From CAIUGU01 sp965279735 (GTDB lineage Bacteria; Pseudomonadota; Gammaproteobacteria; Steroidobacterales; Steroidobacteraceae): a DNA stretch of 64,000 bases. A program made the position numbers and the translations under genes. Positions 53,589 to 63,074 of this stretch are shown here, piece after piece (position 1 is the stretch's first letter; each line of letters starts with the position of its first letter). The stretch lies in NCBI GenBank assembly GCA_965279735.1, contig OZ257260.1:2852001-2916000 (forward strand). The letters are read 5' to 3'. The notes below the pieces were generated by a model. It ran no database searches. It worked only from the letters and a program-made list of their open reading frames with translations, and was not told the origin of the DNA.

Positions 53589-55649
53589 CTACCAGATCTT
53601 CACCCGATCTTCGGGTTTGCGATAGAGCGCATCGCCTTCCTTCAGGTCGAAGGCAGCCGTGAACTCCGGCATGTTGACGAGCACGCCGTTCGCCCGGAAC
53701 TCACTGAAGCTGTGGGGATCCGTCAGTACCCGCCGGCGGGCATCGTCATCGCGATACTTGCGCGCCCAGACCTGGGCCCAGCCGATGAAGAACCGCTGGT
53801 CGCCCGTGTAGCCGTCGATCACCGGAGCTTCCTTGCCGCCCAGCGAGAGCTTGTAGGCGCGATACGAGACCGTGAGACCGGTCAGATCCGCGATATTCTC
53901 GCCCAGCGTCAGCTCGCCATTCATCTTCAGGTCCGGCAAGGGGCTATAGCCGCCGTACTGGGCCACGAGACCCGCCGTCCGCTTGCGGAATTCCTTGTCG
54001 TCGGCGTCGGTCCACCATTCGCGCAGATTGCCGGTGCCGTCGTAGTGCCGTCCCTGGTCGTCGAAGCCATGGCTGATTTCATGCCCGATGACCGCACCGA
54101 TGGCGCCGTAGTTGACGGCATCATCTGCCTTCACGTCGAAGAACGGCGGTTGCAGGATCGCCGCAGGAAACACGATCTCGTTCGCGGGCGGATAGTAGTA
54201 GGCGTTGACTGTCTGCGGCGTCATCAGCCAGAGCGTGCGATCGATGGGACCACCGAGGCGTGCCAGGCCGCGATCGTGATCGACAGTTGCCGCGCGCATG
54301 ACATTGCCCAGCAGATCGTCGCGCCGCACTTCAAGTGCCGACCAGTCCTGCCATTTGTCCGGATAGCCGATCTTGGTGGTGAACAGCGCCAGCTTTTCGT
54401 GTGCCGCCTGCCGCGTGGCGGGCGTCATCCATTCCAGCTCGTCGATGCCGGCGCCAAAGGCCTGCTTGAGATTGCCCACCAGCTGGTCCATGCGCTGCTT
54501 GGAATCGCCGCTGAAGTAGCGTTCGACGTAACGCTTGCCGGCCAGATCGCCGATGGAACCTTCCACCGCCGCCACGCCCCGCTTCCAGCGAGGTTTGTTC
54601 TCGGCAGTGCCTGACAACGCACGCCCGTTGAACTCGAAGCTGAGATCGACGAAGCGCTGGGGGAGGTACGCCGCGTAGGCATTCAACAGTTTGAAGCGGA
54701 AATACTCCTGCCACTGCGCAGCCGGCACGTCCTTGACCATTTTGCCCAGAGCCTGGAAGAAGCTGGGCTGCGTGATGATCAGCACCGTTACTTTTGTCAC
54801 GTCTGCACCCGCGCCTTCGAGGAAGGCCGGCCAATCAAGACCCGGCGTCAGGGCAGCTGCTGCGGCCAGCTCGTAGCGGTTGTAGGTTTTCTCCGCGTCG
54901 CGATTCTGGACGCGCGTCCACTGTGCCTGCGCCATCCGCTTTTCCAGAGCCACAATCCGACGCGCGGCTGCTTGCGCGTCCTTTTCGCCCGCAGCAGCGA
55001 GCAAATCGCCGACATAGGCCTGGTACAGCTCCCGGTTCTTCTGCTGCTTGGGATCGTTCGCGAGGTAGTAGTCGCGGTCGGGCATGCCGAGACCGTTCTG
55101 CACTACGTAGCTGACATACGACGTCGAATTCTTCTCGTCGATGGCAACGTAGAAAGCCGCCGGTTCGTTCACGCCGATGCGCTGTGTATGACCGATGTAG
55201 CGTGCGACGTCGGTGGGTGAACGCAGCGCCTCCACAAGCTTGAATTCTTCTGCCAGTGGGGCGATGCCTGCGGCTTCCACCCCTGCCTCGTCCATGAAGC
55301 TCGCGAAGAAATCGCCGATACGCTGCGTATCCGAGCCGACTTCGCGATCGGTGCTCGCCGCAGCTTCCTCGAGGATCTGCCGGAGATTGCTTTCCGACGC
55401 ATCCGCCAGCGCGGTGAAGGTTCCGTAGTTGGAACGGTCGGCGGGAATCTCGGTGGTCGCGAGCCAGTGGCCGTTGACATGCTTGTAGAAATCATCCTGC
55501 GGACGGACGGCAGCATCGATGTTGGCCACATAGACGCCGGAAGTCAGGGGCGGCGGTGCTGCAACGGCTTCAGGTTCAGGAGCGCGGGTGCATGCCAGGA
55601 AACCGCAAGCCACCACGACCGACACGGCAGGAACAATCAGCTGCTTCAT
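53589..55649 (-). CDS. M13-family zinc endopeptidase (neprilysin-like)
   Basis: A 686-residue secreted peptidase. A lipoprotein-like signal (VVVACGFLAC) is followed by the M13 N domain (DDFYKHVNGHWLATTEIP) and the catalytic domain with NAYYYPPANEIVFPA, zinc motif VIGHEISHGFDDQG (HEISH) and third ligand ENIADLTGL (E in ENxAD). The C-terminus ends KIW as usual. It probably acts on peptides in the periplasm or at the surface. It is the first gene after a terminator, so it starts a new transcript. Confidence 0.95.
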   Translation of the reverse strand: MKQLIVPAVSVVVACGFLACTRAPEPEAVAAPPPLTSGVYVANIDAAVRPQDDFYKHVNGHWLATTEIPADRSNYGTFTALADASESNLRQILEEAAASTDREVGSDTQRIGDFFASFMDEAGVEAAGIAPLAEEFKLVEALRSPTDVARYIGHTQRIGVNEPAAFYVAIDEKNSTSYVSYVVQNGLGMPDRDYYLANDPKQQKNRELYQAYVGDLLAAAGEKDAQAAARRIVALEKRMAQAQWTRVQNRDAEKTYNRYELAAAAALTPGLDWPAFLEGAGADVTKVTVLIITQPSFFQALGKMVKDVPAAQWQEYFRFKLLNAYAAYLPQRFVDLSFEFNGRALSGTAENKPRWKRGVAAVEGSIGDLAGKRYVERYFSGDSKQRMDQLVGNLKQAFGAGIDELEWMTPATRQAAHEKLALFTTKIGYPDKWQDWSALEVRRDDLLGNVMRAATVDHDRGLARLGGPIDRTLWLMTPQTVNAYYYPPANEIVFPAAILQPPFFDVKADDAVNYGAIGAVIGHEISHGFDDQGRHYDGTGNLREWWTDADDKEFRKRTAGLVAQYGGYSPLPDLKMNGELTLGENIADLTGLTVSYRAYKLSLGGKEAPVIDGYTGDQRFFIGWAQVWARKYRDDDARRRVLTDPHSFSEFRANGVLVNMPEFTAAFDLKEGDALYRKPEDRVKIW

Positions 55650-55712
55650 GGGTACCCCGCACGACTTGCGGCCGGCGACACTGCGGCCACGCTCAAGGCG
55701 GGAGAATAACCT

Positions 55713-55742
55713 AAAAAAAAGCCCCGGATTTAGCCCCGGGGC
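55713..55742 (-). terminator. Intrinsic terminator upstream of the M13 gene
   Basis: On minus, GCCCCGG (55742-55736) pairs with CCGGGGC (55727-55721) around an eight-base loop and is followed by eight T residues (55720-55713). It ends the transcript of the 55780-55974 gene. Confidence 0.9.
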
Positions 55743-55779
55743 AGATCATCAAACGTCGCGCCAAGGTCACCAACTCCGC

Positions 55780-55974
55780 TCAGTGCAGCCTCGACCACTG
55801 CAACACCTTGATGTCGCTTGAGTCGCAGGCGAAATTGCGCGCCAGAATCGTTGCGGCTTCGCGCAAATCGCCACGCTTCAGTACCCGGTTCACTTCAACC
55901 ACGCCGCGGAACTCGCTCAAACCTTTCGGGGCGGGCTCCTCGTACAGGAAGTGGGTGTAGTACTTGGCGGTCAT
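55780..55974 (-). CDS. Small hypothetical protein
   Basis: A 64-residue protein beginning MTAKYYTHFLYEEPAPKGLS, with a C-terminal EAATILARNFACDSSDIKVLQWSRLH. One cysteine, no signal or helix. No family is recognised, but the following terminator with eight T residues and codon pattern make it likely real. Divergent from greB. Confidence 0.65.
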   Translation of the reverse strand: MTAKYYTHFLYEEPAPKGLSEFRGVVEVNRVLKRGDLREAATILARNFACDSSDIKVLQWSRLH

Positions 55975-56069
55975 GGCAGAGAAATTAATGGCGGGGGGCC
56001 GGTTCGTCCGTGATGATGTCCACAGATTCCCGCCACTCGAGGTGGACCCAACCCAAGGATCGTTCAGGA

Positions 56070-56576
56070 ATGAGCCGCTATCGTCCGCCGCAGGTGCGAG
56101 GTTCCAAGTTCATCACCGCAGACGGTGCCCGGAAGTTGCGGGAAGAGCTCGATTTCCTCTGGCGGGAGAAGCGCCCGGAAGTGACCCTTGCCGTGTCTGA
56201 AGCCGCCGCGCAGGGCGACCGTTCGGAGAACGCTGAATACATCTACGGCAAGAAGCAGCTGCGGGAAATCGACCGGCGCGTGCGGTTCCTGCGGCAACGC
56301 CTGGACGGCATGGTGGTGGTCGATCAACCGGCGGACGATCGATCGCGTGTCTATTTCGGCGCGTGGGTGGAGGTGGAAGACGAAGACGGGACAACCGCCC
56401 TCTATCGCATCGTCGGGCCAGATGAATTCGACCTGCCGAACGGCCTGATCAGCATGGACTCGCCACTCGGCAAGGCGTTGCTGCGCAAGGCGATCGATGA
56501 CGAGTTCGCCATCGACCTGCCCACCGGCCGCAAGGTGTTTATCGTGACCGCGATCCGCTACGAAGAAAACAAGTAA
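56070..56576 (+). CDS. greB: Transcription elongation factor GreB
   Basis: A 168-residue factor that inserts a coiled-coil into RNA polymerase to rescue backtracked complexes. The ATG at 56070 follows an AAGGA site. Coiled coil: SKFITADGARKLREELDFLWREKRPE and the tip with the acidic pair in GDRSENAEYIYGKKQLREIDRRVRFL. The C-terminal FKBP-like domain reads YRIVGPDEFDLPNGLISMDSPLGKALL. GreB rather than GreA because of the basic start (SRYRPPQVRGSKFIT) and RFLRQRLD helix. Confidence 0.95.
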   Translation: MSRYRPPQVRGSKFITADGARKLREELDFLWREKRPEVTLAVSEAAAQGDRSENAEYIYGKKQLREIDRRVRFLRQRLDGMVVVDQPADDRSRVYFGAWVEVEDEDGTTALYRIVGPDEFDLPNGLISMDSPLGKALLRKAIDDEFAIDLPTGRKVFIVTAIRYEENK

Positions 56577-56585
56577 CGGTGGACT

Positions 56586-58004
56586 TCAAAGAACGCGGAC
56601 GTTCTTGAACTGCCAGGGATCGGTCAGGTCGAGGTCTTCCTCGAAGAGCCGCCCGCGTTCGACGAGCGGATGCCACTCGCTGTACTCACCCGTGACGGGG
56701 CCGAGATACGGCATGCAGATTTCAAGGATGCGACGGAAGTCGATTTCATCCGGCTCAATGACGCCGGCATTCGGATTCTCGACGGCCCACACGATGCCAG
56801 CGAGCACTGATACGCAGACCTGCAATGTGGTTGCGCTGTTGTGTGGCGCGAGTTCGCGTGCTTCCTGGATCGACAGCTGCGACCCGTACCAGTATGCGTT
56901 TTTCTTGTGCCCGGCCAGCAGCACGCCCAGCTCGTCGATGCCTTCGACGATGTCGTCCATCATGATGCGTTTGTGGTCCTGCACGCGCCAGTTGCGGCCC
57001 GCGAACTCGTTGACCGACAGGACTGCCGCATCGCAAGGATGGTAGGCGTAATGCACGGTGGGCCGGTACAGAACCTTGTCTCCGTCCCGCGCCGTCAGGA
57101 AGTCGGCAATCGAGATGGCTTCACCGTGCGTGATGAGGAAGCCATGGAACATGCCGGCGCGCGGCGTCCACGTCCGCACGCGGGTACCCGCGCCAGGCTG
57201 CATCAGGTAAATGGCGCTCAGGGGTCCGAACTCGTGGCGACGTCCATCGCGCGGCCAGTTCTTCTCGTGCGTGCCCCAGCCCAGTTCCGCGGGCTGCGCA
57301 CCTTCGCCGACGAAACCGTCGACGGACCACGTGTTCACGAACTCGTTCTGCTTCTTCGGCGTGCTCGAGATCTGCGTATCGCGCTCGGCGATATGGATCA
57401 CCTTGATGCCGAGTTTGTGAGCGAGTGCCGCCCAGGCTTGCCTGGAAGCAGGATTGCCGGCATCGACGCCCACATCCGCTGCGACATTGAGCAACGCCTG
57501 TTTGACGAGATGCGACACCAGCCCCGGATTCGCACCATGCGTCAGCACTGCGGTGGGGCCGCGGGGGAACTGCGTCCGCAGCCCGAGTGCTTCTTCGCGC
57601 ATCGCGTAGTTGGAGCGCTTGGAAGGCGGGACGGTCGGATCGGTATAGCCACCGGGCCAGGGCTCGATGCAGGTGTCGAGATACAGCGCGCCCTTCTCGG
57701 CACACAGCTTGATCAGTGCGATGCTCGACACGTCGACGGAAAGATTGAGCAGGAAATCGCCGCGGCCCACCAGCGGATCGAGGATGCGCTTGTAGTTGTC
57801 CCGCGTGATCGGCTGCTTGACGAAACGCACGCCGTATTCGGCCGCCTCCGCGCTGCCCGCGTCATCTGCCGTCATGATCGTGATGCGGTCGGCTGCGATG
57901 CCCACATGCCGCAGGATCAGGGGCAGGACTCCCTGGCCAATGCTGCCGAAACCAACGATCAGCAATCTGCCGGGAAAATCAACGTGGACACGATACTGGG
58001 GCAT
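56586..58004 (-). CDS. hss: Homospermidine synthase
   Basis: A 472-residue NAD-dependent enzyme making homospermidine from two putrescines (or spermidine plus putrescine). Opening Rossmann motif RLLIVGFGSIGQGVLPLI, then NLSVDVSSIALIKLC, LDTCIEPWPGGY, THGANPGLVSHLVKQAL and the C-terminal catalytic block with NSATTLQVCVSVLAGI. These match bacterial Hss (saccharopine-dehydrogenase superfamily), not carboxynorspermidine or saccharopine enzymes. speA is 1.8 kb away. Convergent with greB over nine bases. Confidence 0.94.
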   Translation of the reverse strand: MPQYRVHVDFPGRLLIVGFGSIGQGVLPLILRHVGIAADRITIMTADDAGSAEAAEYGVRFVKQPITRDNYKRILDPLVGRGDFLLNLSVDVSSIALIKLCAEKGALYLDTCIEPWPGGYTDPTVPPSKRSNYAMREEALGLRTQFPRGPTAVLTHGANPGLVSHLVKQALLNVAADVGVDAGNPASRQAWAALAHKLGIKVIHIAERDTQISSTPKKQNEFVNTWSVDGFVGEGAQPAELGWGTHEKNWPRDGRRHEFGPLSAIYLMQPGAGTRVRTWTPRAGMFHGFLITHGEAISIADFLTARDGDKVLYRPTVHYAYHPCDAAVLSVNEFAGRNWRVQDHKRIMMDDIVEGIDELGVLLAGHKKNAYWYGSQLSIQEARELAPHNSATTLQVCVSVLAGIVWAVENPNAGVIEPDEIDFRRILEICMPYLGPVTGEYSEWHPLVERGRLFEEDLDLTDPWQFKNVRVL

Positions 58005-58091
58005 TATTGAACGACCTGCGGACGAGGAAGCGACCGAAGGGGAGTGTACTTACTTTTGTCCGCGGGGCGAACCCCGCTGCGCATGCGGGGA

Positions 58092-58769
58092 CTATTCGGG
58101 CGCGAGCGAATCGCGCCAGTGCGGCGGGAAAGTGCGCTCGTATCCCGGCAATGCTTCCACGCGCCGCATCCAGCCTTCCAGCGCCGGATAATTGACGTCG
58201 AGTGGCAGCAGACGCGAACGCAGCTCCTGCGCCTCGCGGCGCTCGAGCGCACGCAGCAGCAGCTGGACGCCCGGATAGACCACAAGGTCTGCCGCAGACA
58301 GTGAATCGCCAGCCAGCCAGGGAGTTTTCGCCAACCGGCTTTCCAGGGTCCGCGCCTCGCTGGCCACGACATGCATCGCCTTTGCAATTTCTTCCAGCCT
58401 GCCTTCGAGGCCCTGGAAAAAGATCGCCGCGAGGATTTTCGTGATGTGCTCCTCGACGTACACCTGGTATTCACAGATGACGCGCATGATCGCGCCGGCT
58501 GCCTCGGCGCTGGTGCCGAAGAGCGGCGGATCGGGATACTTGCGATCGAGATAGGTCAGGATCGCGAGCGACTCGAAAACGACATAATCGCCGTCCTTGA
58601 GCACCGGCACGCGGCCGCGCGGATTCATCCTGAGCATCTGCGGGGATTTGTGTTCCTGCTTGGAAAACTGCAGGAGATGCGAAGTGTAGGGCAGACGCTT
58701 GTACTCAAGCGCCAGCAGCACACGCCACGAGTACGGACTGCCGCTGCCCCAGTAAAGATCAAGCGCCAT
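58092..58769 (-). CDS. Glutathione S-transferase family protein
   Basis: A 225-residue GST. N-terminal thioredoxin-like domain: DLYWGSGSPYSWRVLLALEYK, NPRGRVPVLKDGDYVVFESLAIL with the conserved cis-Pro and ES(L/A)I glutathione site. C-terminal helical domain with WLAGDSLSAADLVVYP and YPALEGWMRRVEALPGYERTFP. The S in SPYSWR may be the catalytic residue. Substrate unknown. Divergent from sseA. Confidence 0.92.
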   Translation of the reverse strand: MALDLYWGSGSPYSWRVLLALEYKRLPYTSHLLQFSKQEHKSPQMLRMNPRGRVPVLKDGDYVVFESLAILTYLDRKYPDPPLFGTSAEAAGAIMRVICEYQVYVEEHITKILAAIFFQGLEGRLEEIAKAMHVVASEARTLESRLAKTPWLAGDSLSAADLVVYPGVQLLLRALERREAQELRSRLLPLDVNYPALEGWMRRVEALPGYERTFPPHWRDSLAPE

Positions 58770-58955
58770 GGATCTGTCTCACACCGATAAACCTGCGACC
58801 CTCAAGACCATTGCCCGGGACCGTGCATTTGACCGGCCGCCGATGCTGCTTCTCAAGCTGGCACTGCAGCAGTAGTCTTCCGCCCCTGCCAGGCCCGCCA
58901 AGATTGGAAAAATCGGGGCGTTCACAGCAACCGTCGCCGTTCAACGTCACTCATC

Positions 58956-59810
58956 ATGTACTCAACACTCATCTCTGTCAGCGACCTGGCTGCGCATCTG
59001 CAGGCAGGCACGCCTTGCGTGATCGTCGATTGCCGGTTCGATCTCGCGAACCCCGGCAGCGGGCGCGAAGCCTACACCGCGGGCCATATTCCCGGGGCAG
59101 TTTATGCCCATCTCGATGCGCATCTTTCCTCGGTGCCCCAGGTAGCAACGGGCAGACATCCCTTGCCCGCCAGCGATGCGCTGGCCGCCACGCTGGGATC
59201 ATGGGGTATCGACAACGCGACGCAGGTGATTGCCTACGACGCGGGCAACGGCGCCTACGCTGCCAGACTCTGGTGGTTGCTGCGCTGGCTGGGTTCGGTT
59301 CGCGTAGCCGTCCTCGACGGCGGCTTCAAGGCCTGGACAGACGCGGGCCAGCCCGTCAGCAACGAGCTACCGGCGATCACCCCTGCCCGCTTCACGCCTC
59401 AGCTGCGCCCGGAAATGGTCATGAGCGCAGATCAGGTCCAGAAAGCCGTGCAGTCTCCGGAATGGCGCGTGCTGGATGCGCGGGCTCCCGAGCGCTACGC
59501 AGGCTTGGTGGAGCCGCTCGATCCGGTGGCTGGCCATATTCCTGGCGCGCGCAATCATCCGTTCAACGGCAATCTCGGGAGCGACGGGCGATTCCTGCCG
59601 GCTGCGACGTTGCGCGAACGGCTGCAGCAATCGCTCGATACAGTCCCTGCGGGCCAGTCCATCATGATGTGCGGATCGGGTGTGACGGCCTGCCACAACC
59701 TGCTGGCGCTCGAAGTCGCGGGTTTGCCGGGTGCGCGCCTGTATGCGGGCTCGTGGAGCGAATGGATCAGGAATCCTGCACGCCCTGTCGCCACCGGCGC
59801 GGCACCTTAA
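58956..59810 (+). CDS. sseA: 3-mercaptopyruvate sulfurtransferase
   Basis: A 284-residue two-domain rhodanese-type enzyme transferring sulfur from 3-mercaptopyruvate. The inactive first domain ends with GGFKAWTDAGQPV; the second has the catalytic loop MCGSGVTACHNLL, where CGSGVT is typical of mercaptopyruvate sulfurtransferases rather than CRKGVT of rhodaneses. VIVDCRFDLANPGSGREAY is the family start. speA follows after 22 bases. Confidence 0.92.
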   Translation: MYSTLISVSDLAAHLQAGTPCVIVDCRFDLANPGSGREAYTAGHIPGAVYAHLDAHLSSVPQVATGRHPLPASDALAATLGSWGIDNATQVIAYDAGNGAYAARLWWLLRWLGSVRVAVLDGGFKAWTDAGQPVSNELPAITPARFTPQLRPEMVMSADQVQKAVQSPEWRVLDARAPERYAGLVEPLDPVAGHIPGARNHPFNGNLGSDGRFLPAATLRERLQQSLDTVPAGQSIMMCGSGVTACHNLLALEVAGLPGARLYAGSWSEWIRNPARPVATGAAP

Positions 59811-59832
59811 GAAAAATCGAATCGAGGACGAC

Positions 59833-61773
59833 GTGAATACGACAGTCAGCAATCTCCACTGGAAGATCGAGGACGCCCTCGAGACCTATCACGTGTCTGC
59901 CTGGGGCAAGGGCTACTTCGGCATCAATGCCGCAGGCCACCTGATCGTCCAGCCAGACATGGAGCCCAAGCGCAGCATCGACCTTCTGGAAGTGGTCGAG
60001 GGACTCAAGGCACGGGACCTCAATACCCCGGTGGTGATCCGCTTCTCCGACATCCTGCGGCACCGCCTCACGCGACTGAACGAGGCTTTCTCGCAGGCGA
60101 TTGCGGAAAACGATTACCGCAGCCGCTACTGCGCGGTGTACCCGATCAAGGTCAACCAGCAGCGGCTTGTAGTCGAAGAGGTGTACCGCTGTGGCGCCGA
60201 ATTCAATTTCGGGCTGGAAGCCGGCTCCAAGCCCGAACTGCTCGCGGTGATGGCGCTGACGGAAGGCGCTCCCGAACGGATGATCATCTGCAACGGCTTC
60301 AAGGACGACAGCTACATCGAAGCTGTCATCCTCGCGACGAAGCTCGGCCGCACCATCATTCCGGTCATCGAGAATTTCACGGAGCTGCAGCTCGTACTCA
60401 AGCATGCGCAGCGCTACCAGGTAAGGCCACGCATCGGCGTACGGGTCAAGCTTGCAAGTGAAGGCGCGGGTCGCTGGCGCGGTTCGGCCGGAGAAAAATC
60501 CAAGTTCGGATTGTTCATCAGCGAAATCCTGGAGCTGGTCGCCGTCCTGAAGCAGCACGACATGCTCGACTGCCTGGAGCTCGTGCACTGTCATCCCGGC
60601 AGCCAGCTGCAGGACATCCGTCGCGTAAAGGATGCGATCAACGAACTCGCTCACGTCTATGCGGAAGTGAAGCGCATGGGTGCGGGGCTCAAGTACATCG
60701 ACGTCGGCGGCGGCCTGGGTGTTGACTACGACGGCAGCGGCACCAACTTTTCCTCGTCGATCAACTACAGCATCGCCGAGTACGCCAACGATGTGGTCTA
60801 CCGCATCGCCAGCGTCTGCAATGCACGCGGCATCGACCACCCGGTGATCGTCAGCGAGTCGGGCCGTGCCATGACGGCCCACCACAGCGTGCTCATCTTC
60901 AACGCGCTCGGCTCGTCGGCGCTCGACAAGTTCCGCGTCGCCGACCGGCTCGAAGAAGAGAAGGCTGGAGGCGAGGACGTACCCGCCCCGATCCACGACC
61001 TGTTCGAGGCCCATCGCGGCGTGACCGAGCGGCGTCTCGTCGAGTGCTATCACGATGCACTGCAGGCACGCGAACAGGCATTGCAGATGTTCAACCTGGG
61101 CTTGTTGAGACTTGAGTACCGCGGCCTCGCCGAACGCCTGTTCTGGGCAACGTGCGCGAAGATCCGCGATTTCTGCCGCAAGACGGGCTCGGTGCCCGAG
61201 GAACTCGAAGGACTCGAGTCCATCCTCTCCGATACCTACTTCTGCAATTTCTCGGTCTTCCAGTCGCTCCCGGACAGCTGGGCCATCGGCCAGCTGTTTC
61301 CGATCATGCCCATCCATCGCCTGAACGAACGGCCGACGCGCAATGCCGTGCTTGCCGACATCACCTGCGATTCGGACGGCAAGATCGATCACTTCGTCAG
61401 CCATCGCGAAGTCAAACGGACACTTGAGTTGCACGAACCGAAAAGTGGCGAGGAGTACTACCTCGGCGCATTTCTCGTCGGTGCTTACCAGGAAACGCTC
61501 GGCGACCTGCACAACCTGTTTGGTGACACCCATGTGGTGCACATCCGCCTGCACGACCAGGGCGGCTGGTGGATCGAGGAAATCGTGAAGGGCGATACGG
61601 CCAGCAAGGTACTGGGCTACATGCAGTACGACGTCGACCAGCTCTATCCGAAATTCGCCCGCGATTGCGAACAGGCGGTCAGGGAGGGCCGCATGTCCCT
61701 CGCGGAAGGCCAGGCGCTCAAGCGCTTCTACGAATCCGAACTCAACGGCTATACCTATCTGGAACCGGATTGA
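59833..61773 (+). CDS. speA: Biosynthetic arginine decarboxylase
   Basis: A 646-residue PLP-dependent enzyme converting arginine to agmatine, the first step of the agmatine route to putrescine. I chose GTG at 59833 (GAGG six bases upstream). The PLP lysine lies in YPIKVNQQRLVVEEV, HCHPGSQL binds phosphate-side residues, and YIDVGGGLGVDYDGS and YFCNFSVFQSLPDSWAIGQ match SpeA. Length close to the 658-residue E. coli enzyme. No speB (agmatinase) is in the window. Confidence 0.96.
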   Translation: MNTTVSNLHWKIEDALETYHVSAWGKGYFGINAAGHLIVQPDMEPKRSIDLLEVVEGLKARDLNTPVVIRFSDILRHRLTRLNEAFSQAIAENDYRSRYCAVYPIKVNQQRLVVEEVYRCGAEFNFGLEAGSKPELLAVMALTEGAPERMIICNGFKDDSYIEAVILATKLGRTIIPVIENFTELQLVLKHAQRYQVRPRIGVRVKLASEGAGRWRGSAGEKSKFGLFISEILELVAVLKQHDMLDCLELVHCHPGSQLQDIRRVKDAINELAHVYAEVKRMGAGLKYIDVGGGLGVDYDGSGTNFSSSINYSIAEYANDVVYRIASVCNARGIDHPVIVSESGRAMTAHHSVLIFNALGSSALDKFRVADRLEEEKAGGEDVPAPIHDLFEAHRGVTERRLVECYHDALQAREQALQMFNLGLLRLEYRGLAERLFWATCAKIRDFCRKTGSVPEELEGLESILSDTYFCNFSVFQSLPDSWAIGQLFPIMPIHRLNERPTRNAVLADITCDSDGKIDHFVSHREVKRTLELHEPKSGEEYYLGAFLVGAYQETLGDLHNLFGDTHVVHIRLHDQGGWWIEEIVKGDTASKVLGYMQYDVDQLYPKFARDCEQAVREGRMSLAEGQALKRFYESELNGYTYLEPD

Positions 61774-61870
61774 TCGTCCTGGAGTCGCTGCCCGGATGGG
61801 TAGTCCTTACAGCCGACTTCAGGAAACACGGTTCGCTGCTATCCTGCCGGCCTCACACCGGGTACTGCCC

Positions 61871-63040
61871 ATGCACTTTTTGCGAACCCTGAAGTTCTCT
61901 GGATTGCCGGTTGCAAAAGTACCGGCGCTTGCCGCTGTCGCGCTGCTGGCCTTCACTGCCCTTTCACCTGCGTGGGCAGCCGCACCCGCTGCTCCAGCAG
62001 TCCCGCAGCTGAAGGCCAAAGGCAGGCTCGTCCTGCTTGGCACTGAAGTAGCAGCGGGCCGCACGCGCCGTCTGACCTGGACCAGCGGCACTCCACTCGA
62101 TGGCTTCGTCGTGCCGGTACCGGTGATCGTCGTCAACGGGCGCAATCCCGGACCGGTGATCTGCCTGACGGGTGCAATCCATGGCGATGAACTGAATGGA
62201 ATCGAGGTTGCACGCCGCGTCGTCGCGAACCTGGATCCGGAAGAACTGGGCGGTGCAGTCATCGCCGTCCCGATCGTGAACCTGCAGGGGTTCTACCGCG
62301 GCACGCGCTACATGCCGGACCGCCGGGACCTGAATCGCAGCTTTCCCGGCAATGCCAAAGGCAGCGCCACCACCCGCACTGCCAATTCGTTCTTCACCGA
62401 AATCATCAAGCATTGTTCCGCGGTCATCGACCTGCACACGGGCTCGCTCGATCGCACCAACCTGCCGCAGATCCGTGCGGACATGCGTCGGCCGGCCGTT
62501 GCGCAGCTCACGCAGTTCCTGGGCTCCACCGTAGTGCTGCATGCAGCGGGTGAAACCGGATCGCTGCGCAGGGCGGCGGGTACGATCGGCATTCCCGCGG
62601 TGACGTTTGAAATGGGTGAACCCATGCGCGTGCAGGCCGAGCCTGTCGAGCATGGTGTAAAGGCCATCGAGACATTGCTGTATTCGCTCGGCATGACCAA
62701 GCAGCGGCGATTCTGGGGCGATCCTGAGTCCGTTTACTACGCTTCAACCTGGGTGCGCGTGAACCAGGGAGGACTGCTCTTCTCGGATGTCGGTCTCGGG
62801 GAACGCGTGAGCGAAGGCGAACTGCTCGGAACAGTCACGGATCCGATCTCGAACGAGCAGTTCAGGGTCTACGCCTCCGTCAGCGGCCGGGTGCTCGGCA
62901 TGGCGCTGAACCAGGTCGTGCTGCCAGGATTCGCGGCCTACCGTCTTGGCATCGAGAGCGCGAAGCTCGCCCCCGCTGCCAATGGCCCCGACACCGAAGT
63001 CGATGAGCCCGCAGATGACGAAGACGTCAGGCCCGATTGA
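61871..63040 (+). CDS. Exported AstE/AspA-family (M14-like) zinc deacylase
   Basis: A 389-residue protein with an N-terminal signal peptide (VPALAAVALLAFTALSPAWA). Zinc and catalytic motifs: LTGAIHGDELNGIEVARRV (His, Glu), RDLNRSFPG, VIDLHTGSLDRTNLP (second His) and TFEMGEPMRVQAEPVEHG (catalytic Glu). Related to succinylglutamate desuccinylase and aspartoacylase, but secreted. The ATG at 61871 lacks a strong ribosome site. An amide or ester of the envelope is a possible substrate. Confidence 0.88.
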   Translation: MHFLRTLKFSGLPVAKVPALAAVALLAFTALSPAWAAAPAAPAVPQLKAKGRLVLLGTEVAAGRTRRLTWTSGTPLDGFVVPVPVIVVNGRNPGPVICLTGAIHGDELNGIEVARRVVANLDPEELGGAVIAVPIVNLQGFYRGTRYMPDRRDLNRSFPGNAKGSATTRTANSFFTEIIKHCSAVIDLHTGSLDRTNLPQIRADMRRPAVAQLTQFLGSTVVLHAAGETGSLRRAAGTIGIPAVTFEMGEPMRVQAEPVEHGVKAIETLLYSLGMTKQRRFWGDPESVYYASTWVRVNQGGLLFSDVGLGERVSEGELLGTVTDPISNEQFRVYASVSGRVLGMALNQVVLPGFAAYRLGIESAKLAPAANGPDTEVDEPADDEDVRPD

Positions 63041-63074
63041 ATTCTCCGCCTTCAGCAATCAACAAGAGCCTCTC

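Noticed and set aside
58062..58077. Perfect hairpin GCGGGG-CGAA-CCCCGC after the GST gene
   Set aside because: No T-tract on the minus strand, so not a convincing terminator.
58768..58875. A 35-codon frame on plus opposite the GST start
   Set aside because: No ribosome site and no family; kept only as a note.
59767..61554. A 595-codon open frame on minus across speA
   Set aside because: Antisense shadow of the arginine decarboxylase gene.
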